Origin: Paenibacillus sp. MAEPY2
GTDB taxonomy: Bacteria; Bacillota; Bacilli; Paenibacillales; Paenibacillaceae
NCBI RefSeq assembly: GCF_000499205.1
Contig: NZ_AWUK01000004.1
Location: 62,001-126,000 of the forward strand
Reading direction: 5' to 3'
Length of the DNA: 64,000 nt
Positions 35,269-44,263 of the stretch are shown one piece after another (within the stretch, counting starts at the first letter, position 1; each line of letters begins with the position of its first letter). A program made the position numbers and the translations under genes. The notes under the pieces are model-generated. The model was not told where the DNA came from. It ran no database searches and saw nothing but the letters and a program-made list of their open reading frames with translations.

Positions 35269-38200
35269 TTATAACGTTTCCAGAACCACACGAGAGCCAG
35301 CTCCGGCTTCACCCGCGGGAATAACCACAAGTTTGCGTGGCAAGCGTGCCCGCAGCTCCGGAACGTGGCTGATAATACCGACGGCAAGACGGTCATCATG
35401 CAGTTTTTCTAACGATGTAATGACAGTATCCAGCAATTCAGGGTCCAATGTGCCAAAGCCTTCATCCAGAAAGAAGAATTGCAGCGGGTACTGACCGCGC
35501 AGCTGAATCTGGGCAGACAGAGCCAGGGCCAGTGATAACGAAGTCAGGAACGTCTCTCCACCGGACAAGGTGGACACCGGACGTTTAACCCCGCCGTTTG
35601 CATCGTCACAGATGACAAAGCCACCGCCCGAATCCACCTCAAGTGAATAGCGTTGTTTGGTCAGGAAGCGCAGGCGCTGTGAAGCAGCCTGACTAACCTG
35701 CATCAGCTGTTCTTCTGCAATATACTCGACAAATGCGTTACCTCTGAAAGCTGCTTGCAGTTTGCTAAGCATTTCACCTTGCCGGCTTACTTCCACGCGT
35801 TTGTTCTCCAACTCAGTCCATCGAACGTGACGCTGCTGCACATCTTCCAGATCCCGTTCTGCACGGGCCTTGGCTCTAAGAGCCGCTTCATCCTCTTCAC
35901 GAGACACCTGCAGTCGCTCTGTGCATGCCAACCATTGTTCCTCAGATACAACGGCTCCGCCCAGTTTCTGTTCCAGCTCACGTAGTTGAGAAACAAGTTC
36001 ACGATCTCGATCACGATGCTGCTGAATTTCCGCGGCCAGCTGCTCCGCTTCCTGGGAAGGAAGGGCTGCTTCCACAACGGCAGTCTCGGAGTCAAATGGC
36101 GATTGATCCAGTAATTGTTTCCAGCGCTCCTGCGCCTGCTGCAAATGCTCTGCTGCCGAGGCTGCGGCTTGATGAGCCATGACATCCTTCTTAGCTGATT
36201 CCTGCTTCAACGCATCCGCTTCCTTGAAACGCTGTACCGACTCAGCAGCCACTCTTCGCAGTTCATCCAGTCGAGTCTGGGCCGCAGCAATCAAGTCCTC
36301 GACCCGTTGCTCGCCAACCCATTGACGCAGACGCTCTTCCTTCTCAGCAAGCTGTTTGCTGTTGCCTTGCCATTCCGTCTGCCACTGAATCAGCTGTTTG
36401 TCCAATTCGACCAGCCTCTGCTGGAGAGACTGTACCAGCTGTTCTTTCTCTTCAAGAAACGTCACGCTCTTATTCAAACGTTCCTTGATGTCTTCTGCGC
36501 GCGCGTCGCGCTCCTGCATCGCCTGGTGGAGGGCCATAGCCTCCTCTTGAGCGATGCCTGGCAGTTCCGCGGCCCAGCGGCCGTGCAAGGCGGCTGCGGC
36601 GGCCTCACTCTCGGCCAATCGGCGCTCCGCCTGGGCGAGCCCGGCTTGGCCGGCCTCCTGCGCAGCAGCCGCTTCCATGCGGCGCTGCTGCGCGCCCACA
36701 GCCGCCTGCTGCAACGCGGCGGCTTCCGCTTGCAGCGGCGCTGCGGCAGCAGCCAGCGCCCGCGCGGCTTCGCGCAGTGCGGCGGCACGCTCCACCCAGT
36801 CCGCCGGGGAGCGCCCGTGTACGGGCGACCCGACGGGCTCCGGCTCCGCAGCCGCAGGCGCTGCCTCGGCTGCGGCCGGGGCTTCGCCGGCCGCAGCGCC
36901 AAGCTGCGTCAGCAGGCTGCGACGTTCGTGCAGCTGCTGGCGCAGCCCAAAGCGCAGCTCCTGTAGCTCCGCGTGCAGGCTGCGCAGCAGTTCCAGGTCC
37001 GCATCGCCTGCGGGCGGACCTTCTCCCGGCGGCGCAGCCGGGAGCGGGTGGTGTGCGGAGCCGCACACCGGGCATGGCTCGCCGTCGCGCAGCTCGGCGC
37101 GCAAGGCGGAGGAGAGCCGGTGCAGCTCCTGCTCGCGCATCGTTCCGCGCAGCTGCTCCTCCGCCCTGGCCAGCAGGCTCTGTTCGCGGCCAATGTCCTG
37201 CTCACAGGCAAGCAAGGCCTCAAGACCCGTTGCCGCCTGTTCAATCAGCTGCTGACGCTGTTCACTCAGACGGCCCTCTTCCTGGGCAGCCAGCTTAAGC
37301 CTGTCCGCCCCCTGTTCTGCCGACTGTTTATTGGCTTCCATCTCAGCCTTGTTCTGGCGCAATTGCTCCGCTGCCGTATCCAGACGATGCCTCAATTCCA
37401 GTGCAGCCTGCAGCTGTCTGCGTTCTTCGGACTTCACTTCATTCGGCTTGAGGCTTTCCTGTAATTCTTCCCGTCGTTTGCGGCCACGCTGCTGAAGTTC
37501 TTTTTCCTTCTCCAGCTGTTGTCCAATGACGTTCTGTTCCGCCTGTCCTTTGTCCAGAAGTTGCTTAAGACGGGTACTATCCTCTCGGAGCCCGTCTCGT
37601 TCCCGCTGCAACGCCTTGGCCTGTTCCAGCTGTTCCAATCGAAGCAGCAACTTGGGTTCTTCCTCGGCCATCTGCACACGAGCCGTTTCGGCCTTCTCGC
37701 CTTCCAGCACAGACAGCTGTTCATGTTCCACCGCCTGCTGGTGAACCATCTCGGCTGCATCCTGACGCAACTTCTGCTGCGCTGCTGCATCACGCATCGT
37801 CTGCAATGAAGGGAGTATCGCATCTGCAGCCCCTGCCTGCTTCAGCCGTTGTTCACCTGCTTCGATCTGTGGTGCACGTGCTTTCAGCTTTTCATGTTCC
37901 TCCGTGCGTACCTGTCGTTCTTGGCTTAACTCACGGATTTTGCCGAGCTGTTCGGCTTCCTTCGTCGCTTCATCAAGCTCTTTACGCGACAGCTCGGACT
38001 GCTTCACAGCAGCTTGAAGAAGAAGCACCGTTTCTGCCAACGTCTCTTTGCTGGCATTACCGAGCCCTTGCTGCTCCGCGGCCAGGGCTTGATGAACCAT
38101 ATCATTGTCCTTCACCCGCCGGCTGAGCTTGATGGCAAGCTGATCTCCATACTTCTCCAGATGGAACAATCGTTGCAGCATCTGGCGCCGTTCACTGCCT

Positions 38201-38688
38201 TTCAGTGACAGAAACTCTGCGAATTTCCCTTGCGGAAGCACAACAGCCCGCGTAAAATCATCCATTTTCAACCCGATGACGTCTTCAACACAGCGATTCA
38301 CGTCTGCCAGCTTGTCAGCCAGCACCTGTTCCTCTCCGTTGACAGTTTCGATGAATTTGCTAATTGTGTTGCTTACCGAAATCTCATTGTTTCGTTTGAA
38401 GCGTCGTTCCACCCGAAATCTTCTTGTGCCTTCTGCTGATACGAGTTCAAATGTAAAGGCAACAGACAATGAATCCTCCGCGTGATTCATAATCCCTTGG
38501 GTACCGTTAACCGCACGTTCCACTTTTCCGTACATCGCGAGCGTAATCGCGTCGAGCAAGGAAGATTTGCCGCTGCCTGTAGGACCAAAAATGCCGAATA
38601 AACCCGTTTCAGTCAATACGGTGAAGTCAATCTCCTGTGTCTCTCGATAGCTTTGCAGACCCGCAACTTTTAATAGAATAGGCTTCAA
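35269..38688 (-). CDS. sbcC: Exonuclease SbcC (Rad50-like SMC ATPase)
   Basis: A 1139-residue SbcC, the ATPase arm of the SbcCD nuclease that cuts hairpins and protein-blocked DNA ends. Walker A is GPTGSGKSSLLDAI near residue 35. The C-terminal half-ATPase has the signature VSTLSGGETFLTSLSLALAL and Walker B FFLDEGFGTLDPE. Long coiled coils flank a zinc-hook CPVC at C539 and C542. The coil just after the hook (coding DNA about 36540-37110) is extremely Ala-, Glu- and Arg-rich, and the DNA there is much richer in GC than its surroundings. It overlaps sbcD by four bases (ATGA). Confidence 0.95.
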   Translation of the reverse strand: MKPILLKVAGLQSYRETQEIDFTVLTETGLFGIFGPTGSGKSSLLDAITLAMYGKVERAVNGTQGIMNHAEDSLSVAFTFELVSAEGTRRFRVERRFKRNNEISVSNTISKFIETVNGEEQVLADKLADVNRCVEDVIGLKMDDFTRAVVLPQGKFAEFLSLKGSERRQMLQRLFHLEKYGDQLAIKLSRRVKDNDMVHQALAAEQQGLGNASKETLAETVLLLQAAVKQSELSRKELDEATKEAEQLGKIRELSQERQVRTEEHEKLKARAPQIEAGEQRLKQAGAADAILPSLQTMRDAAAQQKLRQDAAEMVHQQAVEHEQLSVLEGEKAETARVQMAEEEPKLLLRLEQLEQAKALQRERDGLREDSTRLKQLLDKGQAEQNVIGQQLEKEKELQQRGRKRREELQESLKPNEVKSEERRQLQAALELRHRLDTAAEQLRQNKAEMEANKQSAEQGADRLKLAAQEEGRLSEQRQQLIEQAATGLEALLACEQDIGREQSLLARAEEQLRGTMREQELHRLSSALRAELRDGEPCPVCGSAHHPLPAAPPGEGPPAGDADLELLRSLHAELQELRFGLRQQLHERRSLLTQLGAAAGEAPAAAEAAPAAAEPEPVGSPVHGRSPADWVERAAALREAARALAAAAAPLQAEAAALQQAAVGAQQRRMEAAAAQEAGQAGLAQAERRLAESEAAAAALHGRWAAELPGIAQEEAMALHQAMQERDARAEDIKERLNKSVTFLEEKEQLVQSLQQRLVELDKQLIQWQTEWQGNSKQLAEKEERLRQWVGEQRVEDLIAAAQTRLDELRRVAAESVQRFKEADALKQESAKKDVMAHQAAASAAEHLQQAQERWKQLLDQSPFDSETAVVEAALPSQEAEQLAAEIQQHRDRDRELVSQLRELEQKLGGAVVSEEQWLACTERLQVSREEDEAALRAKARAERDLEDVQQRHVRWTELENKRVEVSRQGEMLSKLQAAFRGNAFVEYIAEEQLMQVSQAASQRLRFLTKQRYSLEVDSGGGFVICDDANGGVKRPVSTLSGGETFLTSLSLALALSAQIQLRGQYPLQFFFLDEGFGTLDPELLDTVITSLEKLHDDRLAVGIISHVPELRARLPRKLVVIPAGEAGAGSRVVLETL

Positions 38689-39869
38689 TTTCCTTCGACC
38701 TCCTCACGCACACCCGGCTCGTCCTCATCGACAAGTTCAAGGAACAGCTGTACCAGACTGTCTTCAGGTAATGCTCCACCCGTCTGACGCTGATAAAATT
38801 TGCGAAAAAGCTCATGCACCGGAAGCTCGGAACGTTGCTCCAGAAGCCCCGCTGCCGCCATCTCGGGATAGACCGGACGAATATGTATGATCCCTTCATG
38901 AGACTTCCGCAGCTGCTGGATCTCCTTCAGAGACATGGCATCATCCAGCCATACTTCCATATCGATAAAAGCTTGAGGATCGCGCCCTTCATCCAGCCAC
39001 CGATAGACCTCAGCCAGACCGCCACGCGCCTTCCAGCGCACAAGTGGGCGGCCCGAGGTCAACAGTAATTCCTCCACATTTGCAGCCCCACCTGGTGCCA
39101 GATCAACCATCGTGACGGACTTGCTCTGCCCCGCTTCGGAGAAACTGTAGGCCAGCGGAGAACCACTATATCGGATCACACCTTCCCCTTTAACGGCCTG
39201 CGCACGATGGAGATGACCCAGAGCTGTATATTGTGCACCTGTCGATAGTGCGGAAGGGTCAACCGTATAGGCGCCCCCTACCTGAATCGGACGTTCCGAA
39301 TCACTTTCAACTCCACCCAGAACATAAATATGGCTCATCGCCAAATTCACCGTCTCCGGACGAAAAGAAGCAGCCAGACGCTGCATTAACATGCCAACCC
39401 GGCGACTGTATGCCTGACGAAGCACATTCTCGTCCCCATCCGTTGTCAGCAGTTCGTTCAATCGTGCTTCCGAGGGATATGGCAGTGCAGCAATCTGTGC
39501 AGTCTCTCCAGTTCTCTTTGCATGGATGGTTACTGCATCTGAAGTAGGCATACCTACAAGTGTAATTCCCTGTCTGTTCACAAGCGGGGTCACCGAAGCC
39601 ACTCGCTCCGGCTGATCATGATTTCCGGCAATGACCACAAGTGGTCTTCCCTGTTCCGTCAGACGCGCCGCTGCCTCGTAAAACAGCTGTTCCGCCGATG
39701 CAGGTGGATTAACGGAATCGTACACGTCTCCAGCCATCAATATGGCATCGGCTTGCTGCTCATCCGCGAGTCTAACAAGCTCATCCACAAAATCCTCCTG
39801 CTCTCGCAGCCGGCTCCGTCCCTCCAGCGTTTTTCCCAGATGCCAGTCTCCTGTATGCAAAATACGCAT
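38685..39869 (-). CDS. sbcD: Exonuclease SbcD (Mre11-like)
   Basis: About 394 residues. It is the metallophosphoesterase nuclease subunit of SbcCD, with metal-binding motifs GDWHLGKTLEGR, MAGDVYDS and IAGNHDQPERV in order, then SHIYVLGG and ALGHLHRAQ. The start is the ATG of MRILHTGDWHLGK; the upstream frame to 39911 has no ribosome site. It is coupled to sbcC and follows addA by about 70 bases, forming one repair operon. Confidence 0.95.
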   Translation of the reverse strand: MRILHTGDWHLGKTLEGRSRLREQEDFVDELVRLADEQQADAILMAGDVYDSVNPPASAEQLFYEAAARLTEQGRPLVVIAGNHDQPERVASVTPLVNRQGITLVGMPTSDAVTIHAKRTGETAQIAALPYPSEARLNELLTTDGDENVLRQAYSRRVGMLMQRLAASFRPETVNLAMSHIYVLGGVESDSERPIQVGGAYTVDPSALSTGAQYTALGHLHRAQAVKGEGVIRYSGSPLAYSFSEAGQSKSVTMVDLAPGGAANVEELLLTSGRPLVRWKARGGLAEVYRWLDEGRDPQAFIDMEVWLDDAMSLKEIQQLRKSHEGIIHIRPVYPEMAAAGLLEQRSELPVHELFRKFYQRQTGGALPEDSLVQLFLELVDEDEPGVREEVEGN

Positions 39870-39940
39870 CGTCCGTTCAACTCCTCTCTCATGCAATATC
39901 CAATGATACAAATTTCATCCGGCCGTTTGAAAATTTCACT

Positions 39941-42900
39941 TTATAGCTTCACAGCATGTCCACCATCAAAAAAGTACAGCCACTTCCGGTCGACTTTCCG
40001 ACCCAGGATATCTTCAATGGCCCGGCCATACAACTCCAGCTGGAAACGATAGTTTTCCGTCAGTTTTCCCAATCCGCCACGATGCTCCAACACCTGATCT
40101 GTCTTGTAATCGAGTAAAACAAGTTCGCCATCCACCTCATACAGGCAGTCGATAATCCCCTGTACCAGCACCGTTTCATTTTCTAATGATGCCTGCATCT
40201 TACCGTCTTCCTCCAGCGTTTGCATGCCGGCATTCGGTGACAGTTCATGAAGCCATTCGGCAGGAGACTGATGTGCCGGAAGTCCATAAATAAACGGAAT
40301 CTCCCGTTTCACCCACTCCGCACGCAACAATTCTGTGCCAGGTGCTGTATAGAAGAAGCCAGCCAGTTGTTCAGAATCAATCACCTCTGCCTGATGGGGG
40401 AGCAGAATCTGAAGCTCGACTAACCGCAAAAGTGTCTGCTCAACGATTTGCGAATCAACGAGTGAGCCATTTACAGGAAGATGCTGCATCAACGTATGAT
40501 ATACGGTTCCCCGTTCGGCTCCGGTCAGTTGTTTCTCCTCCATAAATTTGGGACGACGCAGATGCAATTTAAAGGTTGAGCTTCCATCCTTCAGCCCACG
40601 GTTCTCAGAAACCGTGAAAGCCTCCACTTGTTCTTCCATTTCATCCATCATCTGAACGGACGGATGGTCCTGCATCGCAAGCAATGTTTTCAGCTCGGTG
40701 ACCGATGTGCTGGCAGCCACTTGCGTTGCTGCTTGATGGGGATATGTCCACGACAGTCGTTTATCAACCTCGCGAATTAGCTGTACTCCCTTTTGCGCAC
40801 CTGCTGCTGAAGATACATCTTCATCCCCGATGTCTCGTAGGGCTGCATCTTGTCCATCCTCGGTCATCTCTATTTCTGTTGGGCTGGGAAACAGCTCCAC
40901 AGGCTGAACTGCTTTTAGGGCAGCAATACGCTCTTTCCGCACTTCTGTCATGCCTTCATCCTCACCAAGCGTCTGATCCACAACTATTTCTCGCGATACT
41001 TGATCAGCTGAAATGACGGAAATGCCCCAGCGTGATTCATCATCCACAAGGCAGGCAGCAAATGAATCAGTGCCACCTGCAAGTCCACGCAGCAAAGCTG
41101 CATCTGGATGTCTCATCAGGGACGGACCGATCCAGTCCAGATAGCTACGCCCTGCTGCAAGCAGGTAGTCAGGCAACACCCGTTCCGGACTGTCCTTAAT
41201 CTGAGACCAGGCGACTGCCTTTTTAGCAACGTCTTTCACGGTACCGACCAAAATCATTTTCTCTTTCGGACGGGTCAAAGCCACATAGAGCACCCGCATC
41301 TCTTCGGCAAGCAGCTCAAACTGGGCACGACGACGAATCGCCAGATTTGCCAAGGTTGGATAGGCAACCCGATTCTCACGATCTACAAACCTCGGGCCAA
41401 ATCCCAGCTCCTTATGCATCAGAAACGGCGAATTCAGATCCTGCTGATTGAACATTTTGGATATGCCCCCAACAAAAACAATAGGGAATTCCAAGCCCTT
41501 ACTCCGGTGAATCGTCATGATGCGTACTGCATTGTCCTGCTCACCAGAACCACCTGCTACAGTCCCAAGATCTCCACCGTTCTCACGTAGTCTGGACACG
41601 TAGGTCAGGAAGCGGAACAATCCACGGTTGGCCGTTGCCTCCTCATATTGCCGCGCGCGATCATATAGGGCCTTCAGGTTACTTTGACGCTGCATACCTC
41701 CAGGTAGGCCACCAACCCAGTCCAGATAACCCGTTTCCCGATACATTCGCCAAATGAGTTCGCTCAAGCTGCCCCGTCTGGCTTCAAGCCGCCACTGCTC
41801 CAGCTTACGCATAAAACGAATTAACTTTTGCTGCAGCTCTGTGCTGGTACTGTTCTCCCTATCCGAATCATCGCTTATACGTCCACCCATACTTGCATCT
41901 ATACCAGCATCCATAATCTCATCTATATCTGCATGTACAGAAGATTCATGTATGCCTTCCATAACGTCTGCCTCGGCGGATACTGCCGTCTCCCGCTGCC
42001 CTTGATCCATTTCTGACCAAACTTCCGGCCATTGCAGCTGAATTGCGGATGAATCAGGATGCGAAGCGTGCTCTCCATGCTGCCTGGAGATGTTCGACGA
42101 ACTTGCGAACGCACCTGTAGCGGATACAACAGCATCATAGAAAGACTGTCTCTTGTCCCCAAGGCGAATCTGGGCCAATTCCTCTTCATCCAGTCCGACG
42201 ATCGGCGAACGAAGCACGGAAGCAAGCGGAATATCCTGCCTTGGATTATCCACAATCTGCAGCAGGGACAACATCACTTCCACTTCCGTTGCTTGAAAAT
42301 ACCCTTTACTCTGCTCCCCTCCGGCAGGAATACCCTGCTGTCTGAATTCCTCGATCATGAGCGGAGCCCACATCAGGGCAGAACGCAGCAAAATAACAAT
42401 GTCTCCGTAACGCGCAGGTCGCATGGATTTGAGGGCTTTATCATAAACGTTAAGGGCTGGTTTATCCGTATCTCCGACCATTTCACGAATACGGCGAGCC
42501 ATGGCCCGAGCCTCCAGCTGAGCGGTTTCCAGCTCGGCGCTCTCCAGTTCAGCAGAAGGCAGAGCATCCCCATTTTCGTCCGTGCTTTCTGTCAGATCAG
42601 GTCCTCCACCTTGACGATCGATCAACATGAGTTCAGGTGTGTATGCCACATCTCCGAGCGTCTCTTCCGGGAAAGTAGCCCCATAAGCGAGCTGCGCTCG
42701 TTCATCATAGGCAATCTCGGCAACCCCTTCGTTCATGAGCTGCTTGAATAACATATTGACCGAATGGACTACTTCTGCACGACTGCGGAAGTTCCGCGCA
42801 AGATCAATACGTCGTCCTGCTCGTAATGAGCCGTTCTCTCCGACCGCATCCACATCCGCATACGCTGCATATTGACGGTATTTATTCAGAAATAGGCCGG

Positions 42901-44263
42901 GTTCAGCCAGACGAAAACGGTAAATGCTCTGCTTTACATCACCGACCATAAAGCGGTTCCCCGGATTTTCTCTGGAGATCAATCTGACGATATCTTCCTG
43001 CACCGTATTGGTATCCTGATATTCATCCAGCAGCACTTCATCAAAACGTGCCCGGTATTCCATTGCTGCATCCGAAGGCATGGAAAGCTCAGGCGTAGAA
43101 TCCTCATGACGCAAAATGTGAAGACAGTAGTGCTCCAGGTCACTGAAATCGACCTGACCGCGCTCCTGCTTGGCTTGTCGATATCGCTCTCCAAATACAC
43201 TGACCAGCTTGGAAAGCTCTTGCATGAGTGGTGCCGCCTGCTCCAGCTCCTGCCAGAAAGAAAAAGCACTTCTTCCAAACAACGACCCTTTCAGGTCTGT
43301 AACGGCTTTTTTCGCAGCCTCACGCAGCTCCTTGACCTGTTCTTGCAACCCCGGGTCCGTCTGGTCCTTTTTGCAAGGCTTCAACTTGCCAAAAGCTGCC
43401 GGCTGAAACACTTCAGGCAATCTTTCCCACGGCATAACCTCAACAGCAGAAAGAAGCTCTTCGACCATAGCCAAATCTTCTTTTAACGTATCTGCATAAG
43501 GTTTCGGGCCTTCCGGCTGCATCGATATGCTGATCCCTTGGCGCAGAAGACCAGCCGCACCACTCAGGGCAAGAGCAGCATCGCGCAAAATACTCTGAAC
43601 CCATGCAGAATGGCCAAGCGCCTCGACACTTTCTACCTGAAAAGCAGATGCCATCTCCGCAAGCCAATGATCCGGCCAGGAATGACTGCGCGAGAAATCA
43701 TACAATCGCTGCACAAGTCGATGCATCGCATCATCGTTTCGTTCCCCACTGAACCAATCCACCAACTCACGGAATGTACTGCCTTCGTCTTCTTCCCCAT
43801 ACTTTTCTTCGAACAACTGCTCCAACAATTCCTGCCGCATGATTTCAGCTTCATTTTCGTTCAAAATCCGGAAAGCCGGGTTTAGCGGTATTTGCTGATA
43901 ATACCGACGGATGACTTCCATACAGAATGAATGCAGTGTCGTAATCGAAGCGCGCCCAAGCAGGGACAGTTGTTTGCGCAGATGTTCCTCCGCAGGCTGC
44001 TCTTCAAGTGCGCGTTCCAGCGCTTCCCGAATCCGCTGCTTCATCTCGGCAGCAGCAGCTTTGGTAAATGTAGCGACCAGCAAACGATCTACGCTGAATC
44101 CACGGGAAGGGTCTGCGATCTTGCGAATAATCCGTTCAACCAATACAGCCGTCTTCCCGGAACCCGCTGCAGCAGCAACCAGAATGTCTTCTCCACTCTG
44201 TGAGATGGCACTCCATTGGTCATCACTCCAGAAGCTTCCCTCCGGTTTTGGCATATTCGTCAT
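39941..44263 (-). CDS. addA: ATP-dependent helicase/nuclease subunit AddA
   Basis: A 1440-residue AddA. The UvrD-like helicase has Walker A AAAAGSGKT (about 30-38), DEYQDTN (motif II), GDVKQSIYRFR (motif III) and an ALTRPKEKM segment (motif VI). The C-terminal RecB-type nuclease carries the catalytic VLLDYKTDQV. AddAB processes double-strand ends to Chi and loads RecA. The start is the ATG at 44263, which overlaps the addB stop (ATGA), with GGAGGGG upstream. It is longer than B. subtilis AddA (1232), with acidic and Met/Ser-rich insertions in the middle (about 720-815). Confidence 0.95.
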   Translation of the reverse strand: MTNMPKPEGSFWSDDQWSAISQSGEDILVAAAAGSGKTAVLVERIIRKIADPSRGFSVDRLLVATFTKAAAAEMKQRIREALERALEEQPAEEHLRKQLSLLGRASITTLHSFCMEVIRRYYQQIPLNPAFRILNENEAEIMRQELLEQLFEEKYGEEDEGSTFRELVDWFSGERNDDAMHRLVQRLYDFSRSHSWPDHWLAEMASAFQVESVEALGHSAWVQSILRDAALALSGAAGLLRQGISISMQPEGPKPYADTLKEDLAMVEELLSAVEVMPWERLPEVFQPAAFGKLKPCKKDQTDPGLQEQVKELREAAKKAVTDLKGSLFGRSAFSFWQELEQAAPLMQELSKLVSVFGERYRQAKQERGQVDFSDLEHYCLHILRHEDSTPELSMPSDAAMEYRARFDEVLLDEYQDTNTVQEDIVRLISRENPGNRFMVGDVKQSIYRFRLAEPGLFLNKYRQYAAYADVDAVGENGSLRAGRRIDLARNFRSRAEVVHSVNMLFKQLMNEGVAEIAYDERAQLAYGATFPEETLGDVAYTPELMLIDRQGGGPDLTESTDENGDALPSAELESAELETAQLEARAMARRIREMVGDTDKPALNVYDKALKSMRPARYGDIVILLRSALMWAPLMIEEFRQQGIPAGGEQSKGYFQATEVEVMLSLLQIVDNPRQDIPLASVLRSPIVGLDEEELAQIRLGDKRQSFYDAVVSATGAFASSSNISRQHGEHASHPDSSAIQLQWPEVWSEMDQGQRETAVSAEADVMEGIHESSVHADIDEIMDAGIDASMGGRISDDSDRENSTSTELQQKLIRFMRKLEQWRLEARRGSLSELIWRMYRETGYLDWVGGLPGGMQRQSNLKALYDRARQYEEATANRGLFRFLTYVSRLRENGGDLGTVAGGSGEQDNAVRIMTIHRSKGLEFPIVFVGGISKMFNQQDLNSPFLMHKELGFGPRFVDRENRVAYPTLANLAIRRRAQFELLAEEMRVLYVALTRPKEKMILVGTVKDVAKKAVAWSQIKDSPERVLPDYLLAAGRSYLDWIGPSLMRHPDAALLRGLAGGTDSFAACLVDDESRWGISVISADQVSREIVVDQTLGEDEGMTEVRKERIAALKAVQPVELFPSPTEIEMTEDGQDAALRDIGDEDVSSAAGAQKGVQLIREVDKRLSWTYPHQAATQVAASTSVTELKTLLAMQDHPSVQMMDEMEEQVEAFTVSENRGLKDGSSTFKLHLRRPKFMEEKQLTGAERGTVYHTLMQHLPVNGSLVDSQIVEQTLLRLVELQILLPHQAEVIDSEQLAGFFYTAPGTELLRAEWVKREIPFIYGLPAHQSPAEWLHELSPNAGMQTLEEDGKMQASLENETVLVQGIIDCLYEVDGELVLLDYKTDQVLEHRGGLGKLTENYRFQLELYGRAIEDILGRKVDRKWLYFFDGGHAVKL

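Noticed and set aside
36307-37464. Several long frames on both strands inside sbcC
   Set aside because: They fall in the GC-rich patch where stop codons are rare. The translations are Arg/Ala/Pro-rich noise and sbcC itself is unbroken.
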